Positions 7,740 to 15,498 of a DNA stretch of 64,000 nt are shown here, in pieces. The stretch is taken from positions 9,741-73,740 of the forward strand of contig NZ_VUOB01000033.1 in the NCBI RefSeq assembly GCF_008386585.1. The letters are read 5' to 3'. This stretch comes from Solihabitans fulvus. Its GTDB lineage: Bacteria > Actinomycetota > Actinomycetes > Mycobacteriales > Pseudonocardiaceae. Both the position numbers and the translations under genes were made by a program. The notes under the pieces were generated by a model that ran no database searches, was not told the DNA's origin, and was given only the letters and a program-made list of their open reading frames with translations. Positions within the stretch are counted from its first letter, which is position 1. Every line of letters begins with the position of its first letter.

Positions 7740-8444
7740 CTAGAGCTGGATGGTGATCCTTTCACTGGCCACCCGTGCGGCGAGCTTGTCGGGGTTGGGG
7801 CTGCTGACCTGCACCAGCGAACCGCCGCCGGCCAGCACGGCGAGCAGGCCGGCGACCAGGCCGTCCGGCAGCGTCCACGCCAGCGAGGACAGCACCCGCG
7901 AGTCCGCGCCGATGCCGAGTGCGTCGGCGCGGGCTCGCGCTTGCGCGACCAGTTCGTCCACAGTGGACGTTGGGATTGCCTGCGCGGTGCCGGGAAGTCG
8001 TTGCCACGGCGTGAAGTCGTCGCCGTGGATCCGCACGTCGTCGAGGTAGTCGACCGCGCCGCCCTGCGGCTGCTCGGGCAGGCCGCGCCCCATCGGGTCC
8101 AGCGAGGCGACGGCGACCACGTCGGCCCCCGGCGCGTCGACACCAGGCGGCACCATGGCGACCTTCGCGCCGGCCGGGTCGTCGGTCACGATCGCGCCGC
8201 ACCACCACGCGCCGAGCAGCGCGCCGACGGTCTGCCAGTGCGCCGGCAGCAGCACCGCGACCGCGTCACCCGGCTCGACGTCGTGCTCGTCCCGCAGCCA
8301 GTTCGCGGTCTTCGCGGCCCAGTTCGCGATCGTCGCCCTGGACAGCTCGACCCGTGTGCCGGTCGCGTCGTCGTAGTGCGTGATCAGCGGTCGCGCCGGA
8401 CCGGCCGCGAGCAGCGGCGCGAACAGGATCTCGGTGACGCTCAA
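7740..8444 (-). CDS. TIGR03089 family protein (truncated AMP-ligase-like)
   Basis: A 234-residue protein resembling only the N-terminal part of acyl/AMP ligases (ELSRATIANWAAKTANWL, GDAVAVLLPAHWQ, LLGAWWCGAIV). It is too short to contain the full adenylation site or the C-terminal lid (ligases exceed 500 residues). It matches what I remember of TIGR03089, a family without known activity that sits beside LCP genes in many actinomycetes (compare Rv3268). The next gene upstream on the same strand is rmlB-side and unrelated; downstream it converges on doxX. A catalytic function should not be assumed. Confidence 0.8.
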   Translation of the reverse strand: MSVTEILFAPLLAAGPARPLITHYDDATGTRVELSRATIANWAAKTANWLRDEHDVEPGDAVAVLLPAHWQTVGALLGAWWCGAIVTDDPAGAKVAMVPPGVDAPGADVVAVASLDPMGRGLPEQPQGGAVDYLDDVRIHGDDFTPWQRLPGTAQAIPTSTVDELVAQARARADALGIGADSRVLSSLAWTLPDGLVAGLLAVLAGGGSLVQVSSPNPDKLAARVASERITIQL

Positions 8445-8473
8445 CGGAAAGCTCCTCGATGCCGGCGCGGACG

Positions 8474-9991
8474 TCAGTCCACGCAGCGGGTGCCGGCGAC
8501 CGTGATGGGCGGCTCCTGGGCCGCCCTGGCCCTGCCGGCCTGACCATCCAACTGGATGACGGGCGGCGGAGCCAACCGCGCCGTGGTGTCCGAGGTGGTC
8601 GGCGCGGCGGGAGTGCCCTGCGGCGCGGACGAAGTCGCGGCAGGGGCCGAGGTCGGCGCGGGCTTGTCGGCGCTGAGCAGGCCGGTCACGAACGAGTGCA
8701 CCTGGTCCCTGTCCACGGTGACGATGCTCTGGCCGCGATCGTTGTGCCCGTTGATGTCGGTCACCGGGATGGTGGTGAAGTCGAGGTTCCCCGAGGCGAG
8801 CCCCTGCGCCTGCTGGAGGAAGCCCGCGATGTTCCAGTTCTGGTCGAGCACGACCGACTTCTTCGTCGCGTCGAGTAGCCCGTTGAGCTTGGTGGGGTCG
8901 GTCAGCGTGCCGGCGGAGAGGATCTTCTGCGCCGCCGAGGCCAGGAACACCTGCTGCCGCACGATCCGGTCGAGGTCGCCGCGCGGCAGGTTCTTGCGCT
9001 GCCGCACGAAGGACAGCGCGTCGCCGCCGGACACGGTCTGCGCGCCGCGCCGGAAGTTCGCGCCGGAGTCCGGGTCGCTGGTGGCGTGGTTCAGGCAGAT
9101 CTCCACGCCGCCAACGGCGTCGGTGAGCAGATAGAAGCCGTAGAGGTTGATCTCCGCGTAGTGGTCGACCCGCAGCCCGGTGAGGTCCTGTACGGCCTGC
9201 ACCAGCGCCCGCCTGCCCGCCTGGTCGGACTTCTGCTCGATCTCGGCGTCGTTCGTCGCGCCGCTCTCGCGCATTTGTTTCGCGGCAAGGAACTTGACCG
9301 CGCCGTAGGCGGAGTTGATCTTGTCCTCGCGGTAGCCCGCGATCGGGACGTAGGTGTCCCTCGGGATCGAGATCGCGTGCGCCTTGCCGCCGTTGTTGGG
9401 GATGCGCAGCACGATCAGGGTGTCGGTGCTCACGCCGTCGCTCGCCTCGGTGCGCAACTCCCTGAGCACCTTGGCCGGCAACGGGTTGCCCTGCATGTCG
9501 GTCCGGCTGTCGCTGCCGACCAGGAGGATGTCGGTCGCACCGTCGTCCACCGGCGGCGAGTTGGGCACCGAGGACAGCTCGGTCAGCACGTCCGTGGTGT
9601 TCACGTTCTCCTGGAAGCGATGCAGCGTCCGCCAGCCGATCCCGGCCGCGGCGAGCACCGCCACCGACAGCAGGGCGACCACGACGCGCGCCGAGATCAG
9701 GGCCACCGCGCCGACGCGACTCCCTCGGCCCCGCCGCACGGCAGGTGGCTCGGCAGGCTGCTCGGCGGGTGCCTCGGCCGACGGTTCAGCAGTCGACTCG
9801 GCCGAGGGCTCGGCGGCCGACTCAGCGGCCGGCTCGGCAGACTGCTCAGCGCCCGACTCGGCAGGCTGCTCGGCGGGTGCCTCGGCCGCGCCGGTGCCGG
9901 CGTCGGGCGGTTCCTCGGACGGCTCGTGCGGCGCTTGCTCGTGCGGCTCGCCTGGCTCTTCCGGACCGGCGGGGATGGTCCGGTCAGTCAC
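8474..9991 (-). CDS. LCP (LytR-CpsA-Psr) family glycopolymer ligase
   Basis: A 505-residue type II membrane protein. LCP enzymes transfer lipid-linked polymers (arabinogalactan or teichoic-type) onto peptidoglycan outside the membrane. The N-terminal ~90 residues are a cytoplasmic Ala/Glu/Pro-rich tail, followed by one membrane helix (about 93-119). The LCP domain follows, with DILLVGSDSRTD, SIPRDTYVPI, and LSFVRQRKNLPRGDLDRIVRQQ, which carries the conserved Arg residues. The C-terminus ends with a Cys-containing GTRCVD. The GTG at 9991 follows GAGGAGG; an upstream start at 10054 is less likely. It lies 150 bases after a paralogous LCP gene on the same strand. Confidence 0.92.
   Translation of the reverse strand: MTDRTIPAGPEEPGEPHEQAPHEPSEEPPDAGTGAAEAPAEQPAESGAEQSAEPAAESAAEPSAESTAEPSAEAPAEQPAEPPAVRRGRGSRVGAVALISARVVVALLSVAVLAAAGIGWRTLHRFQENVNTTDVLTELSSVPNSPPVDDGATDILLVGSDSRTDMQGNPLPAKVLRELRTEASDGVSTDTLIVLRIPNNGGKAHAISIPRDTYVPIAGYREDKINSAYGAVKFLAAKQMRESGATNDAEIEQKSDQAGRRALVQAVQDLTGLRVDHYAEINLYGFYLLTDAVGGVEICLNHATSDPDSGANFRRGAQTVSGGDALSFVRQRKNLPRGDLDRIVRQQVFLASAAQKILSAGTLTDPTKLNGLLDATKKSVVLDQNWNIAGFLQQAQGLASGNLDFTTIPVTDINGHNDRGQSIVTVDRDQVHSFVTGLLSADKPAPTSAPAATSSAPQGTPAAPTTSDTTARLAPPPVIQLDGQAGRARAAQEPPITVAGTRCVD
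9749..9888 (-). repeat. Exact 32-bp direct repeat within the LCP Ala/Glu/Pro tail
   Basis: The 32 bases at 9749-9780 recur without a mismatch at 9857-9888, 108 bases (36 codons) apart. Both encode the same AEAPAEQPAE-type segment of the cytoplasmic tail of the LCP protein. Intervening codons are degenerate versions of the same unit, so the tail probably grew by repeat expansion and may vary in length between strains. Confidence 0.7.
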
Positions 9992-10141
9992 GTGGTCCTC
10001 CTCGGACCGCGGTCGCGGTGCGACGGCGCGGGTGTTCGGCTGGGTGGTGACCACAAGGCTAACGAGCGAGCCGCCGATAGTCGCTCTACCTGCGCTGTCG
10101 GCGTGCCCTTCGGTCCGCAGGACACTGCCCGGACGTCACAT

Positions 10142-11509
10142 CTAGTTCACGCAGGGAATGCCGTCGGCGGTGATCAGCTGACTGGTGCTGGTCGGCGGGG
10201 TGCTCGTGCCACCGTGCTGTGTGGACGGCTGGCCGGCCATGCGTTGGACGTCAGTCGGCGGGGGCGCGCTCGGCGACGTGGTGAGGTGCGGTCCCGAGGC
10301 CGACGACGACGCCGACGGCGCGGACGAGGACGCCGAAGACGTCGGCTGGCTGTCCGTGGCCAGGCCGGACACGAACGCCTTGACCTGCTTCGGATCGACC
10401 GGCAGCACGTTGCCGTCGCCGTAGGTGTCCGTCGGCTCGCCGACCGGGATCGTGCGGAACTGGATGTTGCCGCTGACCAGTCCCTGCATCTGCTCCGCGA
10501 AGGTGGTGATGTCCCAACCCTGGCTCAGCACCACGGACTTCTTCACCGCGGTGACCAGCTTGTCCAGCTTGTCGCTGTCGGTCAGCGTGCCGGTGGACAG
10601 CACCTGCTTGGCCAGCGCGCCCATGAACACCTGCTGCCGGGTGATCCGGTCGAGGTCGCCGCCTGGCAGGTTGTACCGCTGCCGCACGAACGCCAGCGCC
10701 TGCGCGCCCTCGACGGTCTGTAGGCCCTTCTTGAAGTCGGCGCCCGACTTGTCGTCGCTGGTGGCCTCCTTGAGGCACACCTGGACGCCGCCGATGGCCT
10801 TGCTGATCTCGTAGAAGCTCGCCAGGTTCACCTCGGCGTACCGGTCGATCGTGATCGCCCCGCCGGTCAGCTGCTCGATGGTCTTGATCAACGTCTTGCG
10901 GCCGGCGAGCGCGGCCTCCTGGTTGATCCGGTTCTGGTCGGTCACGCCCTGCCTGGCGAGGTCGGCCGCGATGGTGTTGCGCTGCCGCGCGAACGCCGAG
11001 TTGAGCTTGTGCTTGCCGAAGCCGTCCGCGATGTCCACGTACGAGTCGCGGGGGAACGAGAACGCCACGGCGCGCGTGCCGTCGACCGGGATGTGCACCA
11101 GGATCATCGTGTCGGTGTTCTGCTCGCCGTCGGCGACGCCGGCGTTGAGCAGGTCGAGTACCTCGGGAGACAGCGGCTTGCCCTGGGCGTCGGTGCGGCT
11201 GTCCAGGCCGACCAGCAGGATGTCCACGGCGCCGTCGAGCGGCTTGCGCGCGTCCTTGTTGACGGTGGACTCGATCACGTCGATGGTGACGGTGCCCTCG
11301 TTGATCGTCCGGACCTTGGCCCAGCCCCACCAGGTGACGGCGAGCACGGCGGCCGAGAGAAGTGCCACGACGCTCCGCGCGGCGGCGAAGGCGACCCGGT
11401 TGACGGTGCGCCTCGGCGGGCGGGCAGTGACCAGGATCTCACTCTCGGACTCCGGCGCGAGGCCGTCGAGTACCGAGTCTTCCCTTGCCAGTGGCGGACG
11501 CTCGTCCAC
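10142..11509 (-). CDS. LCP (LytR-CpsA-Psr) family glycopolymer ligase
   Basis: A 455-residue second LCP protein. It has a short cytoplasmic leader, a membrane helix at about residues 36-62 (FAAARSVVALLSAAVLAVTWWGW), and an extracellular LCP domain with DILLVGLDSRTD, SFPRDSYVDIAD, and LAFVRQRYNLPGGDLDRITRQQ. A Ser/Pro/Thr-rich linker and a C-terminal GIPCVN end mirror the cysteine-containing end of its neighbour. The GTG at 11509 is preceded by GGAGGA. It is divergent from rmlB, which makes the rhamnose donor for the linker to which LCP substrates are attached, so the genes act in one pathway. The two LCP paralogues probably arose by tandem duplication. Confidence 0.92.
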   Translation of the reverse strand: MDERPPLAREDSVLDGLAPESESEILVTARPPRRTVNRVAFAAARSVVALLSAAVLAVTWWGWAKVRTINEGTVTIDVIESTVNKDARKPLDGAVDILLVGLDSRTDAQGKPLSPEVLDLLNAGVADGEQNTDTMILVHIPVDGTRAVAFSFPRDSYVDIADGFGKHKLNSAFARQRNTIAADLARQGVTDQNRINQEAALAGRKTLIKTIEQLTGGAITIDRYAEVNLASFYEISKAIGGVQVCLKEATSDDKSGADFKKGLQTVEGAQALAFVRQRYNLPGGDLDRITRQQVFMGALAKQVLSTGTLTDSDKLDKLVTAVKKSVVLSQGWDITTFAEQMQGLVSGNIQFRTIPVGEPTDTYGDGNVLPVDPKQVKAFVSGLATDSQPTSSASSSAPSASSSASGPHLTTSPSAPPPTDVQRMAGQPSTQHGGTSTPPTSTSQLITADGIPCVN

Positions 11510-11644
11510 TCCAGCTCCTCCCGGGCGTGCTGAGCTGGCACGTTCGGTGGCAGCTGGCGCGTTCCCGAACACCCAGATTAGTCGTGCTGGGGTCGAATGC
11601 GCGTTGTCTTCCCCTACATGATGACGTGCTGGGCCACGATCGGG

Positions 11645-11672
11645 TTGCCCGCCTGTGACAGACCGTTATCTA
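11645..11672 (+). promoter_or_regulatory. Candidate promoter for rmlB-rmlD
   Basis: TTGCCC (11645-11650) and TATCTA (11667-11672) are separated by 16 bases and lie about 60 bases before the rmlB start. The -10 match is moderate. It is the only sigma70-like pair I see in this divergent gap. Confidence 0.3.
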
Positions 11673-11730
11673 AGCAGTCGTGACAGACTTTCGGAGGCAG
11701 TTCCGACGGGGTTCGAAGGACGGTCAGGCG

Positions 11731-12723
11731 ATGCGGGTACTCGTGACGGGTGGGGCCGGGTTCATCGGCTCGAACTATGTGCGGCGGCTGGTTGGCGGTG
11801 CCTATCCGGCGATGGCCGACGCCGAGGTGGTGGTGCTCGACAAGCTCACCTACGCCGGTAACGAGGACAACCTGGCTCCGGTCGCGGACAGCCCGAGGCT
11901 GCGGTTCGTGCAGGGCGACATCTGCGACGCGAAGGCCGTCGGCGAGCTGATGACCGGCGTCGACCTCGTGGTGCACTTCGCCGCCGAGTCGCACGTCGAC
12001 CGCTCGATCAGCGGCGCGGCCGACTTCGTGGTCACCAACGTCGTCGGCACGCAGACGCTGCTCCAGGGAGCGCTGGAGGCCGGGGTCGGCAAGTTCGTGC
12101 ACGTGTCGACCGACGAGGTGTACGGGTCGATCGACGAGGGTTCCTGGTCGGAGGACCGCCCGCTGCTGCCCAACTCGCCGTACTCGGCGTCGAAGGCGTC
12201 CTCGGACTTGTTGGCTCGCGCCTTCCACCGCACGCACGGGCTGCCGGTGTGCATCACCCGGTGCTCGAACAACTACGGGACGTACCAGTTCCCGGAGAAG
12301 GTCATCCCGCTGTTCGTCACGAACCTGTTGGACGGCAAGAAGGTTCCGCTCTACGGCGACGGCCTGAACGTGCGCGACTGGCTGCACGTCGACGACCACT
12401 GCCGGGGCATCCAGCTCGTGGCCGAGGGCGGCGCGGCCGGCGAGATCTACAACATCGGCGGCGGCACCGAGCTGACCAACCGCGAGCTGACCGAGCGGCT
12501 GCTCGACGCGGTCGGCGCGGACTGGTCCTCGGTCGAGCCGGTCACCGACCGCAAGGGCCACGACCGCCGCTACTCGGTGGACATCACCAAGATCAGCACG
12601 GAGCTGGGCTACGCGCCGCAGGTGTCCTTCGCCGACGGCCTCGCCGACACCGTGCGCTGGTACCGGGAGAACCGGCAGTGGTGGGAGCCGCTGCGTCAGC
12701 GCGCCGCGCTGGCCGGGAACTGA
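11731..12723 (+). CDS. rmlB: dTDP-glucose 4,6-dehydratase
   Basis: A 330-residue NAD-dependent dehydratase that converts dTDP-glucose to dTDP-4-keto-6-deoxyglucose, the second step of dTDP-rhamnose synthesis. The extended SDR features are the Rossmann motif GGAGFIGSNY near the N-terminus, VHFAAESHVDRS, the active-site STDEVYGS, and the catalytic YSASKASSD (Tyr-x3-Lys). The start used is the ATG at 11731 (MRVLVTGG), ten bases after AAGGA. rmlD follows after five bases, so they form an operon. The product feeds WbbL at 21465 and arabinogalactan linker assembly. Length is normal for RmlB. Confidence 0.95.
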   Translation: MRVLVTGGAGFIGSNYVRRLVGGAYPAMADAEVVVLDKLTYAGNEDNLAPVADSPRLRFVQGDICDAKAVGELMTGVDLVVHFAAESHVDRSISGAADFVVTNVVGTQTLLQGALEAGVGKFVHVSTDEVYGSIDEGSWSEDRPLLPNSPYSASKASSDLLARAFHRTHGLPVCITRCSNNYGTYQFPEKVIPLFVTNLLDGKKVPLYGDGLNVRDWLHVDDHCRGIQLVAEGGAAGEIYNIGGGTELTNRELTERLLDAVGADWSSVEPVTDRKGHDRRYSVDITKISTELGYAPQVSFADGLADTVRWYRENRQWWEPLRQRAALAGN

Positions 12724-12728
12724 CCGCG

Positions 12729-13649
12729 GTGGGACTCGCGTTGCTGGTGCCCGGCGGTCGCGGGCAGCTGGGCAGGGACCTCGCCGCGCTGGAGCCCTCG
12801 GACGGGTTCCTGCACGCGCCGAGCTCGGCCGAGCTCGACGTGACCGACCGGGACGCGGTCGCCGACGCCGTCGCCTCGCTCGCCTCGGCGGCGCGGGACG
12901 CCGGCCTGCGGCCGGTGGTGCTCAACGCCGCCGCCTACACGGCCGTCGACGCGGCCGAGACCGACGAGGACAGGGCGTTCGCGGTGAACGCGGACGGCCC
13001 GAGGTTGCTGGCGGACGCGTGCGCCGCGCAGGACGTGCCGCTCGTGCAGGTGTCCACGGACTACGTGTTCGCCGGGACGGCGACCACACCGTACGAGCCC
13101 GGCGACGAGACCGGCCCGCGCTCGGCGTACGGGCGCACCAAGCTCGCCGGCGAGCGTGCGGTGCTGGCCGGCTGGGAGCGGTCCTGGGTGGTGCGCACGG
13201 CGTGGGTGTACGGCGCGGTCGGCGGCAACTTCGTGAAGACCATCGCGCGCCTGGAAGGCGAGCGCGACACGCTGTCCGTTGTGGACGATCAGCGCGGCTC
13301 GCCGACCTGGTCGGCGGATCTGGCGGCCGGCCTGGTCGAGCTGGCCGGCCTGGTGGCGCTGCGGCGCGGCCCGGCGGCCAGGGTGTTGCACTGCACCGGC
13401 GGCGGCGACACGACGTGGCACGGCTTCGCCCGCGCGGTGTTCGAGGAGCTCGGCGCTGATCCGCAGCGGGTGCAGCCGTGCGGCACCGAGGCGTTCCCGA
13501 GGCCGGCGCCGAGGCCCGCGTACGGGGTGCTGTCCGGGGCGGCGTGGCGGGACGCTGGCCTGACCTCGCCCCGGCCGTGGCGGGAGGCGCTGCGTGCCGC
13601 GTTCGCCGCGCACGGTGACGCGTTCCGGGGAACGGCGCCCGCAAACTGA
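12729..13649 (+). CDS. rmlD: dTDP-4-dehydrorhamnose reductase
   Basis: A 306-residue NADPH-dependent reductase making dTDP-L-rhamnose in the last step of the pathway. Signatures are LVPGGRGQLGRDL at the N-terminus, NAAAYTAVDAAETDE, QVSTDYVFAG, and the catalytic YGRTKLAGE. The GTG at 12729 begins five bases after the rmlB stop; it has no strong ribosome site, suggesting translational coupling. RmlA and RmlC are not in the window, so the remaining steps must be encoded elsewhere. Length and motifs are complete, with no sign of damage. Confidence 0.93.
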   Translation: MGLALLVPGGRGQLGRDLAALEPSDGFLHAPSSAELDVTDRDAVADAVASLASAARDAGLRPVVLNAAAYTAVDAAETDEDRAFAVNADGPRLLADACAAQDVPLVQVSTDYVFAGTATTPYEPGDETGPRSAYGRTKLAGERAVLAGWERSWVVRTAWVYGAVGGNFVKTIARLEGERDTLSVVDDQRGSPTWSADLAAGLVELAGLVALRRGPAARVLHCTGGGDTTWHGFARAVFEELGADPQRVQPCGTEAFPRPAPRPAYGVLSGAAWRDAGLTSPRPWREALRAAFAAHGDAFRGTAPAN

Positions 13650-13813
13650 CACGCGCTTTACCTGATCACATACTTTCGAATGGCAGGATATTCGATCCGG
13701 TCCACTTGGAATGTCGGAATGGCCCGGCTCCTGTTGGTCCATTCCGGTGGGTTGGTGCCGGAAACGGGCGGATAAGCTCCCCCGTTCGCGCAATGTGCGC
13801 GACCCTATTCGTC

Positions 13814-14041
13814 ATGCCTGAACACCGGAGCGACGACGAACCTCGGAAACGCCGCCCTGGTCGCCGCAATCCCGAGGACGAGCGCCATCGATTCCTCCGC
13901 GATGTCGCCGAGGCGACCGGCGCGGACCGCTGGGCCGTGCTCGACCTGGTGGACGCGCGGGAGTCCCCCGCGGCCATCGCCGCCGCGACCAGGCAGCTCC
14001 AGGCGCTCGCCGAGATGCCGGAGCCGCGCCGCCGCCGATGA
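13814..14041 (+). CDS. Small basic hypothetical protein (paralogue of the next ORF)
   Basis: A 75-residue charged protein (MPEHRSDDEPRKRRPGRRNP), then DERHRFLRDVAEATGADRW and a helix AATRQLQALAEM. Its middle and end align by eye with the 71-residue ORF at 14097 (ERRRFLRHAAAVAG, then ARQLRKLDWL), which argues that both are real. The ATG has no convincing ribosome site, and a longer frame begins at 13706. There is no signal peptide or membrane helix. Function is unknown; a helical nucleic-acid or protein-binding role would be a guess. Confidence 0.4.
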   Translation: MPEHRSDDEPRKRRPGRRNPEDERHRFLRDVAEATGADRWAVLDLVDARESPAAIAAATRQLQALAEMPEPRRRR

Positions 14042-14096
14042 CCGGATCGGGTGAAGTTGCTGGTCTGGGGCCGTTCGCCGGGGCACGCTCGACGCC

Positions 14097-14312
14097 ATGT
14101 CCGCGGACGAAGAAGAACGCCGCCGTTTCCTGCGGCACGCCGCCGCCGTGGCTGGGTGCGACGCAGCACCCCCACTCGAACTCGTCACCGAGACCGGCGG
14201 TGCCGGCGACCCCGAGTCCGCCGCTCGCCGCTCCTCATCGGCACGTCAGCTGCGAAAGCTGGACTGGCTCGTGCGAAACGCCGTGCATTCCCCGCATCCC
14301 AGTCAGAACTAG
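14097..14312 (+). CDS. Small hypothetical protein (paralogue of the preceding ORF)
   Basis: A 71-residue ORF beginning MSADEEERRRFLRHAAAVAG and ending SSARQLRKLDWLVRNAVHS, sharing the R-x-R-F-L-R and A-R-Q-L segments with the ORF at 13814. It starts 56 bases after that stop. No clear ribosome-binding site is visible. Immediately downstream (about 14325-14366) is a short GC-rich direct repeat (GAGCCCGCGCGAA, three copies), with no further gene until 14410. Confidence 0.4.
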   Translation: MSADEEERRRFLRHAAAVAGCDAAPPLELVTETGGAGDPESAARRSSSARQLRKLDWLVRNAVHSPHPSQN

Positions 14313-14409
14313 CGCACCGGCGCACGCCGAGCCCGCGCGAAGAGCCCGCGCGAAGAGCCCGCGCGAACCAATCAGCGCGAGTGCTCCGCGTGAAACGTAG
14401 GCCGCCGAA

Positions 14410-15498
14410 TCAGCGGTCCGCCGCGCGCCGGTACGCCGCTATCGTCGTCTCCGCGCAGCGCCGCCAGGTGAACTCGGCGGCACGCGCCCTGCTGGCCGCC
14501 TGGGTGACGAACGACGGGGGATCCTCGACGGCGGCGCGCAACGCGTCACCGAGCGCGGCGACGTCGCCGACCGGCACGTGGGTCGCGTGCCCGCCGGCCA
14601 CCTCGCGCAGCGCGGGCACGTCCGAACACACCACGGGCACGTTGCAGGCCAACGCCTCCAGCACCGGCAGCCCGAATCCCTCGTCGCGCGAGGGCAGCAC
14701 CAGCACGGACGCGCCGGCGACCACGCTGCGCAGGTCGACGTCGGTCAGGTAGCCCGTCCGCAGCACGCGGTCGTCCCGCCCGGCCGCGCCGGGTCCGGCG
14801 AGCACCAGCGGCGGCAGCGACGGCGTCTCGGCGTGCGCGCGCAGCAGCGCGCCGAGCCCCTTGCGCGGTCCGCCGGCCCCGACGAACAGCACGTACTCCG
14901 CCGGCAGTCCCAGCCGCGCGCGCAGCGCCTCGTTCGGCGGCCGCGCCGCGAACCACGCCGGGTCGACGCCGAGCGGCGTCACCACGATCCGCTCCGAGGG
15001 CACGCCGAGCCGTTCGGCCACCGCCGCGGCGACCGCGTTGGTCGGCGTGCACACGATGTCCGCCCGCTGCGCCGACCGGCGCACCAGCGCGGGCAGCTCG
15101 CGGTCGCTCGGCGGCAGCTCCTCCGGCGCGTCGAGGAACGCCAGGTCGTGCACGGTCAGCACGCCGCCAGCCCGGATCGCCGGCGGCAGCACGAAGTTGG
15201 TGCCGTGCACCACGTCCGTGAGCCCCGCGTACAGCTCGACCGGCGGGAAGGCGCTGCGCAGCCAGCACTTGCGCAGCAGCCGCGCCGACACCGGCAGCCC
15301 GCGCGCCTGCACGTCGTGCGGCAGCACGGACCGCAGCGCCCGCCAGCCACGCACAGTGAACGCCACCGCGCGCATGTTCACCTGCTCGGGGATCGAGGCC
15401 AGCTCCTCGGCCAGCGCCGCAGTGTAGCGGCCGATGCCGGTGCGGTTGCCCAGCAGCGGGGTGCCGTCCAGCAGCACCCGCAGCGGCCGGCTAGCCAC
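14410..15498 (-). CDS. Glycosyltransferase family 4 (GT-B)
   Basis: A 362-residue GT-B glycosyltransferase. The N-terminus has VLLDGTPLLGNRTGIGRYTAAL, the acceptor-side signature of the GT4 group with the G-I/V-G-R-Y motif. The C-terminal nucleotide-sugar domain has LFVGAGGPRKGL and the EX7E-type LPSRDEGFGLPVLEALACNVPVV. It is probably cytoplasmic or membrane-peripheral and uses a GDP- or UDP-sugar, possibly mannose. It overlaps the gene upstream (15491-18028) by eight bases, so the two are translationally coupled. Acceptor and linkage cannot be told from sequence. Confidence 0.88.
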   Translation of the reverse strand: MASRPLRVLLDGTPLLGNRTGIGRYTAALAEELASIPEQVNMRAVAFTVRGWRALRSVLPHDVQARGLPVSARLLRKCWLRSAFPPVELYAGLTDVVHGTNFVLPPAIRAGGVLTVHDLAFLDAPEELPPSDRELPALVRRSAQRADIVCTPTNAVAAAVAERLGVPSERIVVTPLGVDPAWFAARPPNEALRARLGLPAEYVLFVGAGGPRKGLGALLRAHAETPSLPPLVLAGPGAAGRDDRVLRTGYLTDVDLRSVVAGASVLVLPSRDEGFGLPVLEALACNVPVVCSDVPALREVAGGHATHVPVGDVAALGDALRAAVEDPPSFVTQAASRARAAEFTWRRCAETTIAAYRRAADR

